Source: DATLCI01 sp046714215 (GTDB lineage Bacteria > Acidobacteriota > Terriglobia > Terriglobales > Acidobacteriaceae). Taken from it: a DNA stretch of 19,748 nucleotides. Positions 7,692-14,742 of this stretch are shown piece by piece. The notes under the pieces were generated by a model. That model made no database searches, had not been told where the DNA came from, and saw nothing but the letters and a program-made list of their open reading frames with translations. Where the stretch lies: NCBI GenBank assembly GCA_046714215.1, contig JBKKBM010000255.1, forward strand, positions 1-19,748, read 5' to 3'. The first letter of the stretch is position 1; the number at the start of each line of letters is the position of its first letter. Position numbers and translations under genes: made by a program.

Positions 7692-9998
7692 ATGTCACCG
7701 TTCTCCTTTTTAGCGCGCGGCAATCTGGCCGATCACGCCAAGCAGCTTTCGCTCGGCAGCTACACTCCGGAGATCACCCTCGAAGGCCTGCAGACGGGCG
7801 TGGACAACGTCCGCACCGACGTTTATCTCAGTCCCCGCTTCAATGAGATCGCGCGCCAGCACATCATGCGACTGCTGGCCAAGTATGGCAACGTGGAAGA
7901 CTTCCTGGTGGAAGACGCCTTCTCCCGCGCCCTGAGTAACCCCACCCCCACGACGGGACGCGGGACCGGCTTCATCGGCTCCCCGAATGCGGCCCTAGCG
8001 GCGGCCACAGCCAGCGGAAAATTTACTACGGCCAAGCCCATCGAGCCCGCCGACTTCAAAAAAGCGCTGGCCGACCTGCATACTGCGGGACTGAATCGGG
8101 CCAAGAACGACGGCAATATCAGCATCGACCTGTTGGCCCGCCTGGCCATGATCAAGTATCTGCGCGCGGAGATGCTCTCCCAATTCAACCAGCTGCTGGA
8201 GCGCTGCCGCGCCAAATTGAAGACCTATGAAGGCCCGCGCAGCGTGGTGGCGGCCAAAGGCATCGAGATGCGCGACCGCTTTGCCCGCCTGCAGATCAGC
8301 AAGAAAACGGTGCTGCGCAAGGCCGGACTTGACATCTTCAATACCCTGCGCGAGATCGAGAAAGAGACGCTGGCGCGGCTGCGGCGCTCCCTGCTGGGCG
8401 ATGCCGGCGCCGCCAGCTATGACCTCTTCGTCAACCGCCTCATCTTCACCGAAGACGGACGTGACGACTTCCTTAATGCCGAGTTCTACGTGATGCTGGG
8501 CAACTACGATCGCGATCCTGACCGCTTTCAGGCGATGCAGGAGTTCGCCATCGCGTATCTGAAGTCCCTGAACGTGCTGCCTACGGGCACGCCGGATGAA
8601 GAGAAGGCGCTCGACCAGATGCTCAATGCACCGGAGAACGCGCAAGAGTTGATGGCGGGGGGCGCGCCGGATGAATCCAACTCGCGCGGCAAGGCCCAAC
8701 GCGCCCTGCTTTTGGGCTGGGTCGGGTTTCTGGAAAAAGAGGGCGTGATGGACTACGTCCTGGCGTCCTATGAGGCGGTGCCGCTGTTGGCGCAGTATTC
8801 GCCGCCTATCAATCCCCAGCAACTCAAGAACGCACTCATCTCGCGCACCGAACGCAAGCGGGTGGAGACGCTGCTCGACGAACACGGCAAGATCTCACCG
8901 GACGGCATGCACAGCGCCGTGAAGAAATTGGAATCCGCAAAAGGCAATGACCGGGCCAAGCTGGCGGGCCGCTATTTCTCAGACTTCCTCCGCTACCATC
9001 GCGATCTGCGCCGCTTTGAGGCGTTGCTCTCCGCCATGGACACGGTCAATGTGATCAGCAATGAAAAGCTGCGCGAACTTTCCGCCATCAACAACACGCT
9101 CTATGAGTTCCTGCTGCCGGAAGAGCAGAAGCAGGCGGACCACACCGTGGTCAGCCACGTCATCCTCAAAGCCGATATCCGCGACAGCACCACCCTCACG
9201 CGCACCCTCTATGAACGCGGATTGAATCCGGCATCGTATTTCAGCCTCAACTTCTTCGACCCCGTAAACAAGCTGCTGCCCAAGTACGAAGCGACCAAGG
9301 TCTTTATCGAGGGTGACGCCCTCATCCTCGCGCTCTTTGACCGCGAAGGCGAACAGAACTTCGGCGTAGGTCGCACCTGCATGCTGGCCAAGGAGATGGT
9401 GCAGATCGTCCGCGCTTACAACGAGCAATCGCAGAAACAGGGACTGCCTACGTTGGAACTCGGCCTCGGCATCTGCTTCCAGGATTCCGCGCCCATGTAC
9501 CTCATGGACGGCACCCATCGCATCATGATCTCGAAGGCGCTGAACGAGAGCGACCGGCTTTCGGGATGTAGCAAGGGCGCGCGCAAGTATCTGGCGAATG
9601 CGGAAGCCAATCCCTTCAATGTCTACAGCTTTCAGACGGTGGAAGACCAAGACACGGGCGGCATCCCCGATGAGTTTCTGGTGCGGTATAACATCGGCGG
9701 CATCCACATCAACGCCGCCGCGTTTGAAAAACTGCAAAAAGAGATTTCGCTGAAAGAACATTTGATCGAGTTGCCCATGCACTACGGCCACCAGAAGGTG
9801 CGGCTGTTCAGCGGCATGGTGCCGGTGGGCCAGGGCATCTTCCACAAGATCATCGTGCGCGAGGGCCATATCCCGCACGTGGACTTCCGCGATTACACCT
9901 TGAAGAAGTGGACGGACAAGAAATACTACGAAGTAGTGATCAATGAATCCATCTACGCGCAGCTGGAAAAGGAATTCCAGACGGCGAGCTTTGCGTGA
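7692..9998 (+). CDS. Large protein with divergent class III nucleotidyl cyclase domain
   Basis: A 768-residue protein if started at ATG 7692 (MSPFSFLARGN); the frame is open to ATG 7614, but that extension is unlike the rest and overlaps a possible promoter. The first about 480 residues are mostly helical and have no recognised motif; no membrane segment or signal peptide is visible. Residues about 490-630 match the class III adenylyl/guanylyl cyclase pattern by eye: metal-binding Asp candidates D495 (KADIRDSTTL) and D542 (VFIEGDALILALF), then LELGLGICFQDSAPM, and transition-state residues N618 and R622 in KALNESDRL (NxxxR). The position seven residues before N618, normally Asp or Thr for base choice, is Ile611, so substrate preference may be changed. 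A C-terminal part of about 130 residues follows. It stands alone with inverted repeat arms downstream. It was probably cytoplasmic signalling; activity is unproven. Confidence 0.7.
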   Translation: MSPFSFLARGNLADHAKQLSLGSYTPEITLEGLQTGVDNVRTDVYLSPRFNEIARQHIMRLLAKYGNVEDFLVEDAFSRALSNPTPTTGRGTGFIGSPNAALAAATASGKFTTAKPIEPADFKKALADLHTAGLNRAKNDGNISIDLLARLAMIKYLRAEMLSQFNQLLERCRAKLKTYEGPRSVVAAKGIEMRDRFARLQISKKTVLRKAGLDIFNTLREIEKETLARLRRSLLGDAGAASYDLFVNRLIFTEDGRDDFLNAEFYVMLGNYDRDPDRFQAMQEFAIAYLKSLNVLPTGTPDEEKALDQMLNAPENAQELMAGGAPDESNSRGKAQRALLLGWVGFLEKEGVMDYVLASYEAVPLLAQYSPPINPQQLKNALISRTERKRVETLLDEHGKISPDGMHSAVKKLESAKGNDRAKLAGRYFSDFLRYHRDLRRFEALLSAMDTVNVISNEKLRELSAINNTLYEFLLPEEQKQADHTVVSHVILKADIRDSTTLTRTLYERGLNPASYFSLNFFDPVNKLLPKYEATKVFIEGDALILALFDREGEQNFGVGRTCMLAKEMVQIVRAYNEQSQKQGLPTLELGLGICFQDSAPMYLMDGTHRIMISKALNESDRLSGCSKGARKYLANAEANPFNVYSFQTVEDQDTGGIPDEFLVRYNIGGIHINAAAFEKLQKEISLKEHLIELPMHYGHQKVRLFSGMVPVGQGIFHKIIVREGHIPHVDFRDYTLKKWTDKKYYEVVINESIYAQLEKEFQTASFA

Positions 9999-10015
9999 AC
10001 TCCTTAGCTTTTCTC

Positions 10016-10068
10016 TGTCCCGAGCGAGCCGGGAGCGCAAGTGACCGGCGCCGAGGGAACCCTACCCT
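10016..10068 (+). repeat. Left arm of a long imperfect inverted repeat
   Basis: The arm starts TGTCCCGAG and ends CGAGGGAACCCTACCCT. It pairs with the reverse complement of 10265-10315, with roughly 80 per cent identity by eye and small gaps in the centre. Within the arm, TCCCG/CGGGA and AGGG/CCCT form small hairpins. It begins 17 nt after the stop of the cyclase-like gene. Confidence 0.8.
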
Positions 10069-10082
10069 GACCTAACCCACTG

Positions 10083-10354
10083 ATGAGCGATTTCACGAAA
10101 TACATCCTTGAGAGTTCGGCTGCAATGTTCGGGGGGATCATTGCGTTGTTCCTGGCGAAGGACGGGGCGACGCTTCAGAGCGCATCATTCTGAGGTTCTG
10201 TGGGGTCGTAATGCTGCTTTCGGGGTTGTTATCCTTAGCCGGCACTCTTCATATTGACCCGAAGAGGGTAGGGTTCCCTCGTCGCGGCTCGCGTTGCTCC
10301 CGCTCACTCGGGACAAATCAAAAGATTAAAACCCGGTCAGCCTTCTGGCCTTGA
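10083..10354 (+). pseudogene. Frameshifted gene for a small two-helix membrane protein, inside the inverted repeat
   Basis: ATG 10083 opens a 36-codon frame ending at TGA 10191-10193. It encodes one hydrophobic segment (AAMFGGIIALFLAKDG). The frame that continues from 10169 encodes DASERIILRFCGVV and then MLLSGLLSLAGTLHID, a second hydrophobic segment, and stays open to TGA 10352-10354. Adding one G in the GGGG run at 10164-10167 would join them as ...AKDG-GDASERII..., a two-helix membrane protein of about 65 residues plus a tail read through the right repeat arm. It therefore looks like a gene broken by a one-base deletion. No Shine-Dalgarno sequence is seen. It could also be a programmed frameshift or a sequencing error. 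The family is not recognised. Confidence 0.5.
10265..10315 (-). repeat. Right arm of a long imperfect inverted repeat
   Basis: Read on the minus strand it starts TGTCCCGAG and ends CGAGGGAACCCTACCCT, the same ends as the arm at 10016-10068. It contains the hairpin TCCCG-CTCACT-CGGGA (plus strand). It ends 10 nt before the stop codon of the TonB gene, so the two arms could also act as transcription stops for the two convergent genes. The 327-nt gap 9999-10325 holds only these arms and the broken small gene. Confidence 0.8.
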
Positions 10355-12026
10355 AGGGCACACTCACCACTGCTTCTAAATCCACCGCCACACCATTCTT
10401 CATTGCCGGACGAAAGTGCCAGCGCCCCAGTGCCTTTCTGGCATTCTCATCGAGCCGCTCATGGATGCCTTGCAGCACGCGCACCTCGCCCACGCTACCA
10501 TCCGCGTGGATCACCGCGTAGAGCGTGTCAATCCCTTCCACCTGATCTTTGATCAGATCCGGCGGATACGCGGGGTCGACCTTATTGGTCACCGTGGGAG
10601 TAGAAAGTTCGCCCTGTTCTTTACTGTCTTTCAATTCAGCAAAGTGGATGATCCAGCTTCCACCCGACGACGTGAGGTTCGCCAGGTTGAGCTTCATCGA
10701 GTACGACTTGCGTCCGCCGAATACTTTATTTTCCAGAACACGGTCTTCGACCTTGCGCTCGCCCGGCGGCGGGTAGAGGGGAACCGGCGGACGATCAAAC
10801 GGAGACAATGGCCGCGCGACGCTGGCGGTGACGGCCGGCCGCGGCGCTGGCGGTGCGGCAGCCACCACCGAACCAGACGCAGGCTTGCTGTTACCGCCGA
10901 TGACCGAGATTCCCGCGAGCGGTGAACTTTCATTCCCGGTGCCCGCGCCGGGCGATTTCGCATCGCTATTTCCCGTGCCCGTCTCGGCGGTACCGCCCGA
11001 CGCCGAAATATTCGGCGTACCCGGCGCTCCGGCGCGGCCCGTGGGTCCAGCGGCAAAGACGCCGCTACGGCTGCCGTCCGGCACCTTGATCTCGCCCGCG
11101 GGCGGTTGCGGACGCACGCTCAAGGCCAGTAACTGTCCCGCGGCCTGCGGACCGCTGCTGGGGGCGCCGAGCAACGGCGGCGGCGGCACCGCATTCTCTG
11201 CACCCTGCGCCAGTCCTGACAATGCCGGCCGTTGCAGCGGCAACTCCAACTTCGGCGCGGGCGCCACTGCGTCCGGCGCGCTGGCCAGCGTGAGGTCACT
11301 GCGCTGCGACTTCACCGCATCCAATGCGGGCTGCGCCTCCACCACGTCAGCGGCGGTCATCTGCAAGCGTGATTGCGAGCGCAGTCGCGAAGTGTCGGGC
11401 GCGGGCGCAACGGGCGTGAATTCCATCCGCGGTAATGTGATCTGGGATTTCAACGCCGCCATCGGCGGAGCGGGCACATTGGTCCACACCATCATGTTCG
11501 GGAGCGGCACCTCCTGACGCAGCACCTTCGGATGCGGGGGATTCACAATGGTCTGGGTACTGTTGTCCGCACCCACGGGCACGGAAATGATCTCCTGCTT
11601 GGCAAGTTCCGGTTCGCCCTTGCGCGGTTCCCGGGGGCGCGGCGCTACCTTGGGCACGATCGCCGGTAATTCTTCCGCCACGTTGTAGTAAGTGATGGTG
11701 GTGTGGGTAAAGCGGTCTTCTTCCAGACGCGGCTGGCGCGACGTCCACAGGTGCCCGGTGGTGTACACCAGCAGCAGGAGTCCCAGGTGCAGACCACCTG
11801 ACTGGCCAAAGTTCTGCCACGGCATGGGCCGGTTGACGAAGACGTCGTCCCAGAAGGGCGCGGGTTGCGAGGTCACCGCTATCGGCGAAGGCTCGCGCCG
11901 TAGTAACGTATCCGTCAGGTTTTCGAGGAAGCAGGGCCAGAACGGCTCCCAGCGGACGAGCAGATCCGGCCCGCGTTCCGGATGCGGAGAGAACAGCTCT
12001 ATCTGCTGCTTGGGCGCCAAGGACAT
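10326..12026 (-). CDS. TonB family protein with TonB C-terminal domain
   Basis: A 566-residue protein. Unlike classical TonB it has about 75 cytoplasmic residues before a single membrane segment at about 77-94 (GLHLGLLLLVYTTGHLW). The middle 100-470 is Pro/Ala/Gly-rich and low-complexity, as expected for the periplasm-spanning part. The last about 95 residues are a TonB C-terminal domain: VDPAYPPDLIKDQVEG, AVIHADGSVGEVRVLQG and ARKALGRWHFRPAMKNG. TonB proteins carry proton-motive energy from ExbB/ExbD to outer-membrane transporters; the acidobacterial long forms may serve SusC-like receptors. No exbB, exbD or receptor gene is adjacent. The ATG at 12026 has no good Shine-Dalgarno sequence and lies 18 nt from a perfect -10 hexamer, predicting a leader of about 12 nt. 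Confidence 0.88.
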   Translation of the reverse strand: MSLAPKQQIELFSPHPERGPDLLVRWEPFWPCFLENLTDTLLRREPSPIAVTSQPAPFWDDVFVNRPMPWQNFGQSGGLHLGLLLLVYTTGHLWTSRQPRLEEDRFTHTTITYYNVAEELPAIVPKVAPRPREPRKGEPELAKQEIISVPVGADNSTQTIVNPPHPKVLRQEVPLPNMMVWTNVPAPPMAALKSQITLPRMEFTPVAPAPDTSRLRSQSRLQMTAADVVEAQPALDAVKSQRSDLTLASAPDAVAPAPKLELPLQRPALSGLAQGAENAVPPPPLLGAPSSGPQAAGQLLALSVRPQPPAGEIKVPDGSRSGVFAAGPTGRAGAPGTPNISASGGTAETGTGNSDAKSPGAGTGNESSPLAGISVIGGNSKPASGSVVAAAPPAPRPAVTASVARPLSPFDRPPVPLYPPPGERKVEDRVLENKVFGGRKSYSMKLNLANLTSSGGSWIIHFAELKDSKEQGELSTPTVTNKVDPAYPPDLIKDQVEGIDTLYAVIHADGSVGEVRVLQGIHERLDENARKALGRWHFRPAMKNGVAVDLEAVVSVPFKARRLTGF

Positions 12027-12044
12027 AGTAGGTGCGGTTCCGCG

Positions 12045-12050
12045 ATTATA
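12045..12050 (-). promoter_or_regulatory. -10 element TATAAT for the TonB gene
   Basis: A perfect TATAAT on the minus strand. Its 3' end is 18 nt before the ATG at 12026, so the transcript would begin about 12 nt before the start codon. No -35 hexamer resembling consensus is seen at 16-18 nt spacing. Confidence 0.5.
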
Positions 12051-12114
12051 GTCCGATAAGGAAGGCCGACCTCTCAGCGAAATGCATCAAATAGCGAAGG
12101 AATCACCCAAAATT

Positions 12115-12651
12115 ATGACGCAATCCCTAAGGCTCCTACCTAGGCCGATTTTGGCGTTTGTGCTGCTGGCCATGCTGGCCGTCGCACAGACCAAGACGTC
12201 TGTCCCTGCCCCCGTCCCCGCTCCCAACCGTGATATCACCGGCATGTACACGTTCATCCAGGAAGGTGAGTTTGTGCAGGTCACAGTGGAGACGTATCCG
12301 CCGGCGGGCACAAAGGTCGGCGCGGTGGTGACCGGATTCATCTCCCGCCTCGGCGATCTCGAGAGCGACAAGGGCGCTTACCTCGACCAGTTCTTTATTA
12401 AGGGGTCGCTCATCGGCGAGAAGCTCACGTTCACGACGAAGACCATTCACGGCGTGTGGTTTGAGTTCACGGGAAGAGTGGAGCGCGGTCCCGGGAAAGC
12501 AAAAGCGGAAGAGGGCTACTACATCATCCGCGGCACGCTTACGCGCAACAGCATTGATGTGAACAAGAAGACCTCATCGCAATCACGCGAGGTCACTTTC
12601 AAATCTTTCCCTGATCTCGATACCGACGAGCCGGTCACGAAATCTAACTAA
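12115..12651 (+). CDS. Exported protein of unknown function
   Basis: A 178-residue protein from ATG 12115, chosen because MTQSLRLLPRPILAF leads directly into a signal peptide ending LAVAQ; GAAGGAA at 12096-12102 is a rather distant ribosome site. ATG 12082, in frame, would add 11 polar residues. The mature protein begins with a Pro/Val-rich linker and NRDITGMYTFIQEGEFVQVTV and looks like a small beta-rich barrel: repeated strands with VGAVVTGFISRLG, DQFFIKGSLIGEKLTFTTK and GYYIIRGTLTR. Such strands with GxLxGxxLxF spacing would suit a lipid- or ligand-binding fold, but I do not recognise the family. It is divergent from the TonB gene with about 90 nt between starts. Confidence 0.75.
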   Translation: MTQSLRLLPRPILAFVLLAMLAVAQTKTSVPAPVPAPNRDITGMYTFIQEGEFVQVTVETYPPAGTKVGAVVTGFISRLGDLESDKGAYLDQFFIKGSLIGEKLTFTTKTIHGVWFEFTGRVERGPGKAKAEEGYYIIRGTLTRNSIDVNKKTSSQSREVTFKSFPDLDTDEPVTKSN

Positions 12652-12707
12652 CGCCGTTAGTGCGAGTGGGCTGATGGCGCCCGGCGTCGTCGTCGGACCA
12701 ACGCGCT

Positions 12708-12841
12708 TCACCGATAATCCACCAGGCGGAAGCCGATGGTGGGATGGAAATAGTCGGGCAGCCGGAAGTGCGGAAGGCGCATTCCAGGCCCGTTGGCGGC
12801 AGCGCCCACGCATTGCCGCGAATGGCATACTGGCCAAACAC
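12708..12841 (-). pseudogene. Relic of a formylglycine-generating-enzyme (SUMF1-like) domain, C-terminal end, frameshifted
   Basis: On the minus strand, one frame from 12841 reads FGQYAIRGNAWALPPTG, then LECAFRTS. A second frame, from 12767 to the TGA at 12710-12708, reads FRLPDYFHPTIGFRLVDYR. Together they match the C-terminal signature of FGE-sulfatase (SUMF1/EgtB/PvdO) domains: RGGSW-like, then CAxR, then IGFRLV. A one-base shift between about 12767 and 12775 breaks the frame, and only about 45 residues remain, with nothing of the rest of the domain between here and trxB. It therefore looks like the tail of a lost gene. In the family these domains oxidise a Cys to formylglycine or act as non-haem iron sulfoxide synthases; no function is expected here. 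Confidence 0.68.
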
Positions 12842-12849
12842 GGATCTTG

Positions 12850-12870
12850 CGGGAAACGGGAAACCGGAAA
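12850..12870 (+). repeat. Heptamer tandem repeat, three units
   Basis: CGGGAAA at 12850-12856 and 12857-12863, then CCGGAAA at 12864-12870. It lies between the trxB stop and the FGE relic. It is short, so it may be a shrunken simple repeat or chance. Confidence 0.55.
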
Positions 12871-12884
12871 CGAGTAACCGTTCC

Positions 12885-13817
12885 TCAGTGCCCTTCCGCT
12901 TCTAAGAACTTTTCCGCTTCCATCGCTGCCATGCAACCCGTCCCCGCAGCCGTGATGGCCTGCCGATAGCGCCGATCCTGCACGTCTCCACTGGCAAAGA
13001 CGCCGGGCACCTTGGTGAAGACGTAATCGGTAGTTTTGAGATATCCGTCGGCGTCGGTGTCGAGTTGGCCGTTGACCCACTTCGCGTTGGGCACGTGGCC
13101 GATGCCGAGGAACATCGCGCTGGTGGGGAAATCGTAAATTTTATTTGTCTTGATGTTCTTGAGCTTGAGGCCGGTGACCTCGTTCTTCGCCACGTCATAG
13201 ACGTCTTCGACGATCGTATCGGTCAGAAATTCGATCTTCGGATGCTTCTGCGCCCTCTCCAGCATGATCTTGGACGCACGGAACTGCTCGCGCCGATGGA
13301 TCAGCGTGACTTTGCTGGCAAAGCGGGTGAGAAAGAGCGCCTCTTCCATGGCGGAGTCGCCGCCGCCGATCACGGTGATCTCTTTGCCGCCAAAAAAGAA
13401 GCCGTCGCAGGTGGCGCACGACGATACTCCATGCCCGATGAGTTTTTGTTCGCTGGGCAGCCCCAGCCACCGCGCCGAAGCGCCGCTCGCGATGATGAGC
13501 GTCCGCGTCTGGATCTTTTCTTTGCCGAAGTCGAGAGTGAACGGGCGTTGGGTCAGGTCGGCGCTGACGATGTGGCCGGTCATGAATTCGGCGCCAAAGT
13601 GCGCCGCCTGCTTGCGTATGTTCTCGATCAGGTCGGGACCCTGCACGCCCTCAGGAAATCCGGGAAAGTTCTCGACCAGCGTGGTGAGCGAGAGCTGTCC
13701 ACCGGGCTCATGGCCTTCCACGACCAGAGGTTTGAGGTTGGCACGAGCGGCATAGATGGCTGCGGTAAGTCCGGAGCATCCGGAGCCGAGGATCACGGTG
13801 TCACGTAGCTTGGTCAT
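12885..13817 (-). CDS. trxB: Thioredoxin-disulfide reductase
   Basis: A 310-residue FAD protein of normal family length that transfers electrons from NADPH to thioredoxin in the cytoplasm. The FAD-binding site is VILGSGCSGLTAA (8-20), with Cys14 where GSGPAG is usual. The redox centre SCATCDGFFF has C134 and C137 (CATC motif). The NADPH site is VIGGGDSAMEEALFLT (about 149-164) with HRR after it, and the C-terminal FAD motif is GVFASGDVQDRRYRQAITAAGTG-like in sequence. The ATG at 13817 has only a weak GAAG upstream. It could reduce the thioredoxin partner of the CPTC redoxin at 5185-5721. The downstream side carries the FGE relic and a heptamer repeat, so its 3' neighbour was probably lost. 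Confidence 0.95.
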   Translation of the reverse strand: MTKLRDTVILGSGCSGLTAAIYAARANLKPLVVEGHEPGGQLSLTTLVENFPGFPEGVQGPDLIENIRKQAAHFGAEFMTGHIVSADLTQRPFTLDFGKEKIQTRTLIIASGASARWLGLPSEQKLIGHGVSSCATCDGFFFGGKEITVIGGGDSAMEEALFLTRFASKVTLIHRREQFRASKIMLERAQKHPKIEFLTDTIVEDVYDVAKNEVTGLKLKNIKTNKIYDFPTSAMFLGIGHVPNAKWVNGQLDTDADGYLKTTDYVFTKVPGVFASGDVQDRRYRQAITAAGTGCMAAMEAEKFLEAEGH

Positions 13818-13898
13818 AGTCTTCGATAGTCAGCAGATATAGATGATGTAGTTGGGAATTCGATACAAAGGGCTTGAGAATGATGATAAATCAGGCCG

Positions 13899-14600
13899 TT
13901 ATTTCGGTGGCGTGGTCGCACCCGCCGGGGGCGCCTTCGCCGCTTTCGGCTTGGCGGACGACAACCAATTGATGTCCATCCGGAACATGGTGTGCAATCC
14001 CAAAGACCTGCGATAGCCCGCAAGGAGCGCGGAAGCCTTGGTGAATAGCGGCTCGTAGGCGCTTTGGTCAGCTCCCGGGCAGCGTGCCAGCACCAGATTG
14101 GCTTTACCGAAGCGCTCCAGTTTTATACGCGAGACCGGCGTGTTCACATCCAACACCAGGGCCGGCGCGGAGGCCTCGGCCGAGACCTGGTCTTCCAGCG
14201 CGATCGAGAACAGGTCTTTGGGGTCGCGCACCTTCAGCACCAGCGTCTCTACGGTGTCGCTGGCGTCGGTGCTCAAGGAATACTGGACGTTGCTGAACAA
14301 AGGGTCGCTGGCGAGTTCGCGCCGCAGCCGGATGTAGCGGGCGGGCTCGGCGTCTTGCATGCTGGAGCGGCCGCGGGTGACCTCGAAATCCTGAGCGAAG
14401 GTCGCCTTCCTGGGGACGCGATCCAGCGCCGCTTTGATCTCATCCTTCTCCGCGTCGCTGGGCGCGCAGACGTTCAAATAATTGATCTTTACCGGCGGGC
14501 CTTGCGGCTTGTCTTCGGCTTTGGGCGCGTCCTGCGCGTGAACGGCGGGAAGCAGCGTGCAAAAGATAAGGGCGGGGAGGAGTAAGCGTTGGATGCGCAC
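13899..14600 (-). CDS. Exported protein of unknown function
   Basis: A 233-residue protein starting at GTG 14600-14598. The open frame extends to ATG 14696, but the upstream 32 residues are unlike a protein N-terminus, whereas starting at the GTG gives VRIQRLLLPALIFCTLLPA, a signal peptide ending VHAQ. The mature protein has a charged N-terminal linker, then KINYLNVCAPSDAEKDEI, FEVTRGRSSMQDAEP and several beta strands (VETLVLKVRDPKDLF), and ends in a Lys/Pro/Ala tail. I do not recognise the family. Minus-strand TACAAT ends exactly 7 nt before the first base of the GTG, so the mRNA probably begins at or next to the start codon. It lies 81 nt upstream of trxB on the same strand. Confidence 0.72.
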   Translation of the reverse strand: MRIQRLLLPALIFCTLLPAVHAQDAPKAEDKPQGPPVKINYLNVCAPSDAEKDEIKAALDRVPRKATFAQDFEVTRGRSSMQDAEPARYIRLRRELASDPLFSNVQYSLSTDASDTVETLVLKVRDPKDLFSIALEDQVSAEASAPALVLDVNTPVSRIKLERFGKANLVLARCPGADQSAYEPLFTKASALLAGYRRSLGLHTMFRMDINWLSSAKPKAAKAPPAGATTPPK

Positions 14601-14606
14601 CTGAAG

Positions 14607-14612
14607 ATTGTA
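14607..14612 (-). promoter_or_regulatory. -10 element TACAAT predicting a leaderless transcript
   Basis: TACAAT on the minus strand (5 of 6 to consensus) is separated by six bases, CTTCAG, from the GTG at 14600. A typical start 7 nt after the hexamer falls on the G of GTG. No good -35 hexamer was found. Confidence 0.45.
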
Positions 14613-14689
14613 CAGTCCCGCTTGCTCTGCCCCACGCCCGGGCTCGCCTATCACCCTCCTGGCCACCCCCAACTCCGCCGGGCAGAGGC

Positions 14690-14718
14690 TTGACAAACAC
14701 GACTAAAAGCGCGATAAT
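14690..14718 (+). promoter_or_regulatory. Near-consensus sigma-70 promoter of the toxin-antitoxin operon
   Basis: TTGACA (6 of 6) at 14690-14695, a 17-nt spacer, then GATAAT (5 of 6) at 14713-14718. It is the best promoter in the window. The expected transcription start, near 14725, falls inside the tandem TCTAGTCAG repeat. Confidence 0.85.
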
Positions 14719-14735
14719 CTAGTCAGTCTAGTCAG
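14718..14735 (+). promoter_or_regulatory. Tandem operator candidate, 2 x TCTAGTCAG, for antitoxin autoregulation
   Basis: Two perfect abutting 9-bp copies at 14718-14726 and 14727-14735. A half-site in the opposite direction, GACTA, is at 14701-14705 within the promoter spacer. The repeats cover the last base of the -10 hexamer and the expected start of transcription, an ideal place for repression by a Phd-type antitoxin/toxin complex. The last copy ends at the AGGA used as ribosome site. Confidence 0.65.
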
Positions 14736-14742
14736 GAAACAT

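Noticed and set aside
10828..11517. Long open frame (+) opposite the TonB gene
   Set aside because: It is antisense to the Pro/Ala/Gly-rich linker of the TonB protein, whose codon bias leaves the other strand open; no ribosome site or motif.
12648..12660. CTAAC-GCC-GTTAG hairpin at the stop of the gene ending at 12651
   Set aside because: Weak AT-rich stem without a T-run; not called as a terminator.
13065..13808. Long open frame (+) opposite trxB
   Set aside because: trxB is certain on the other strand; the translation has no family features.
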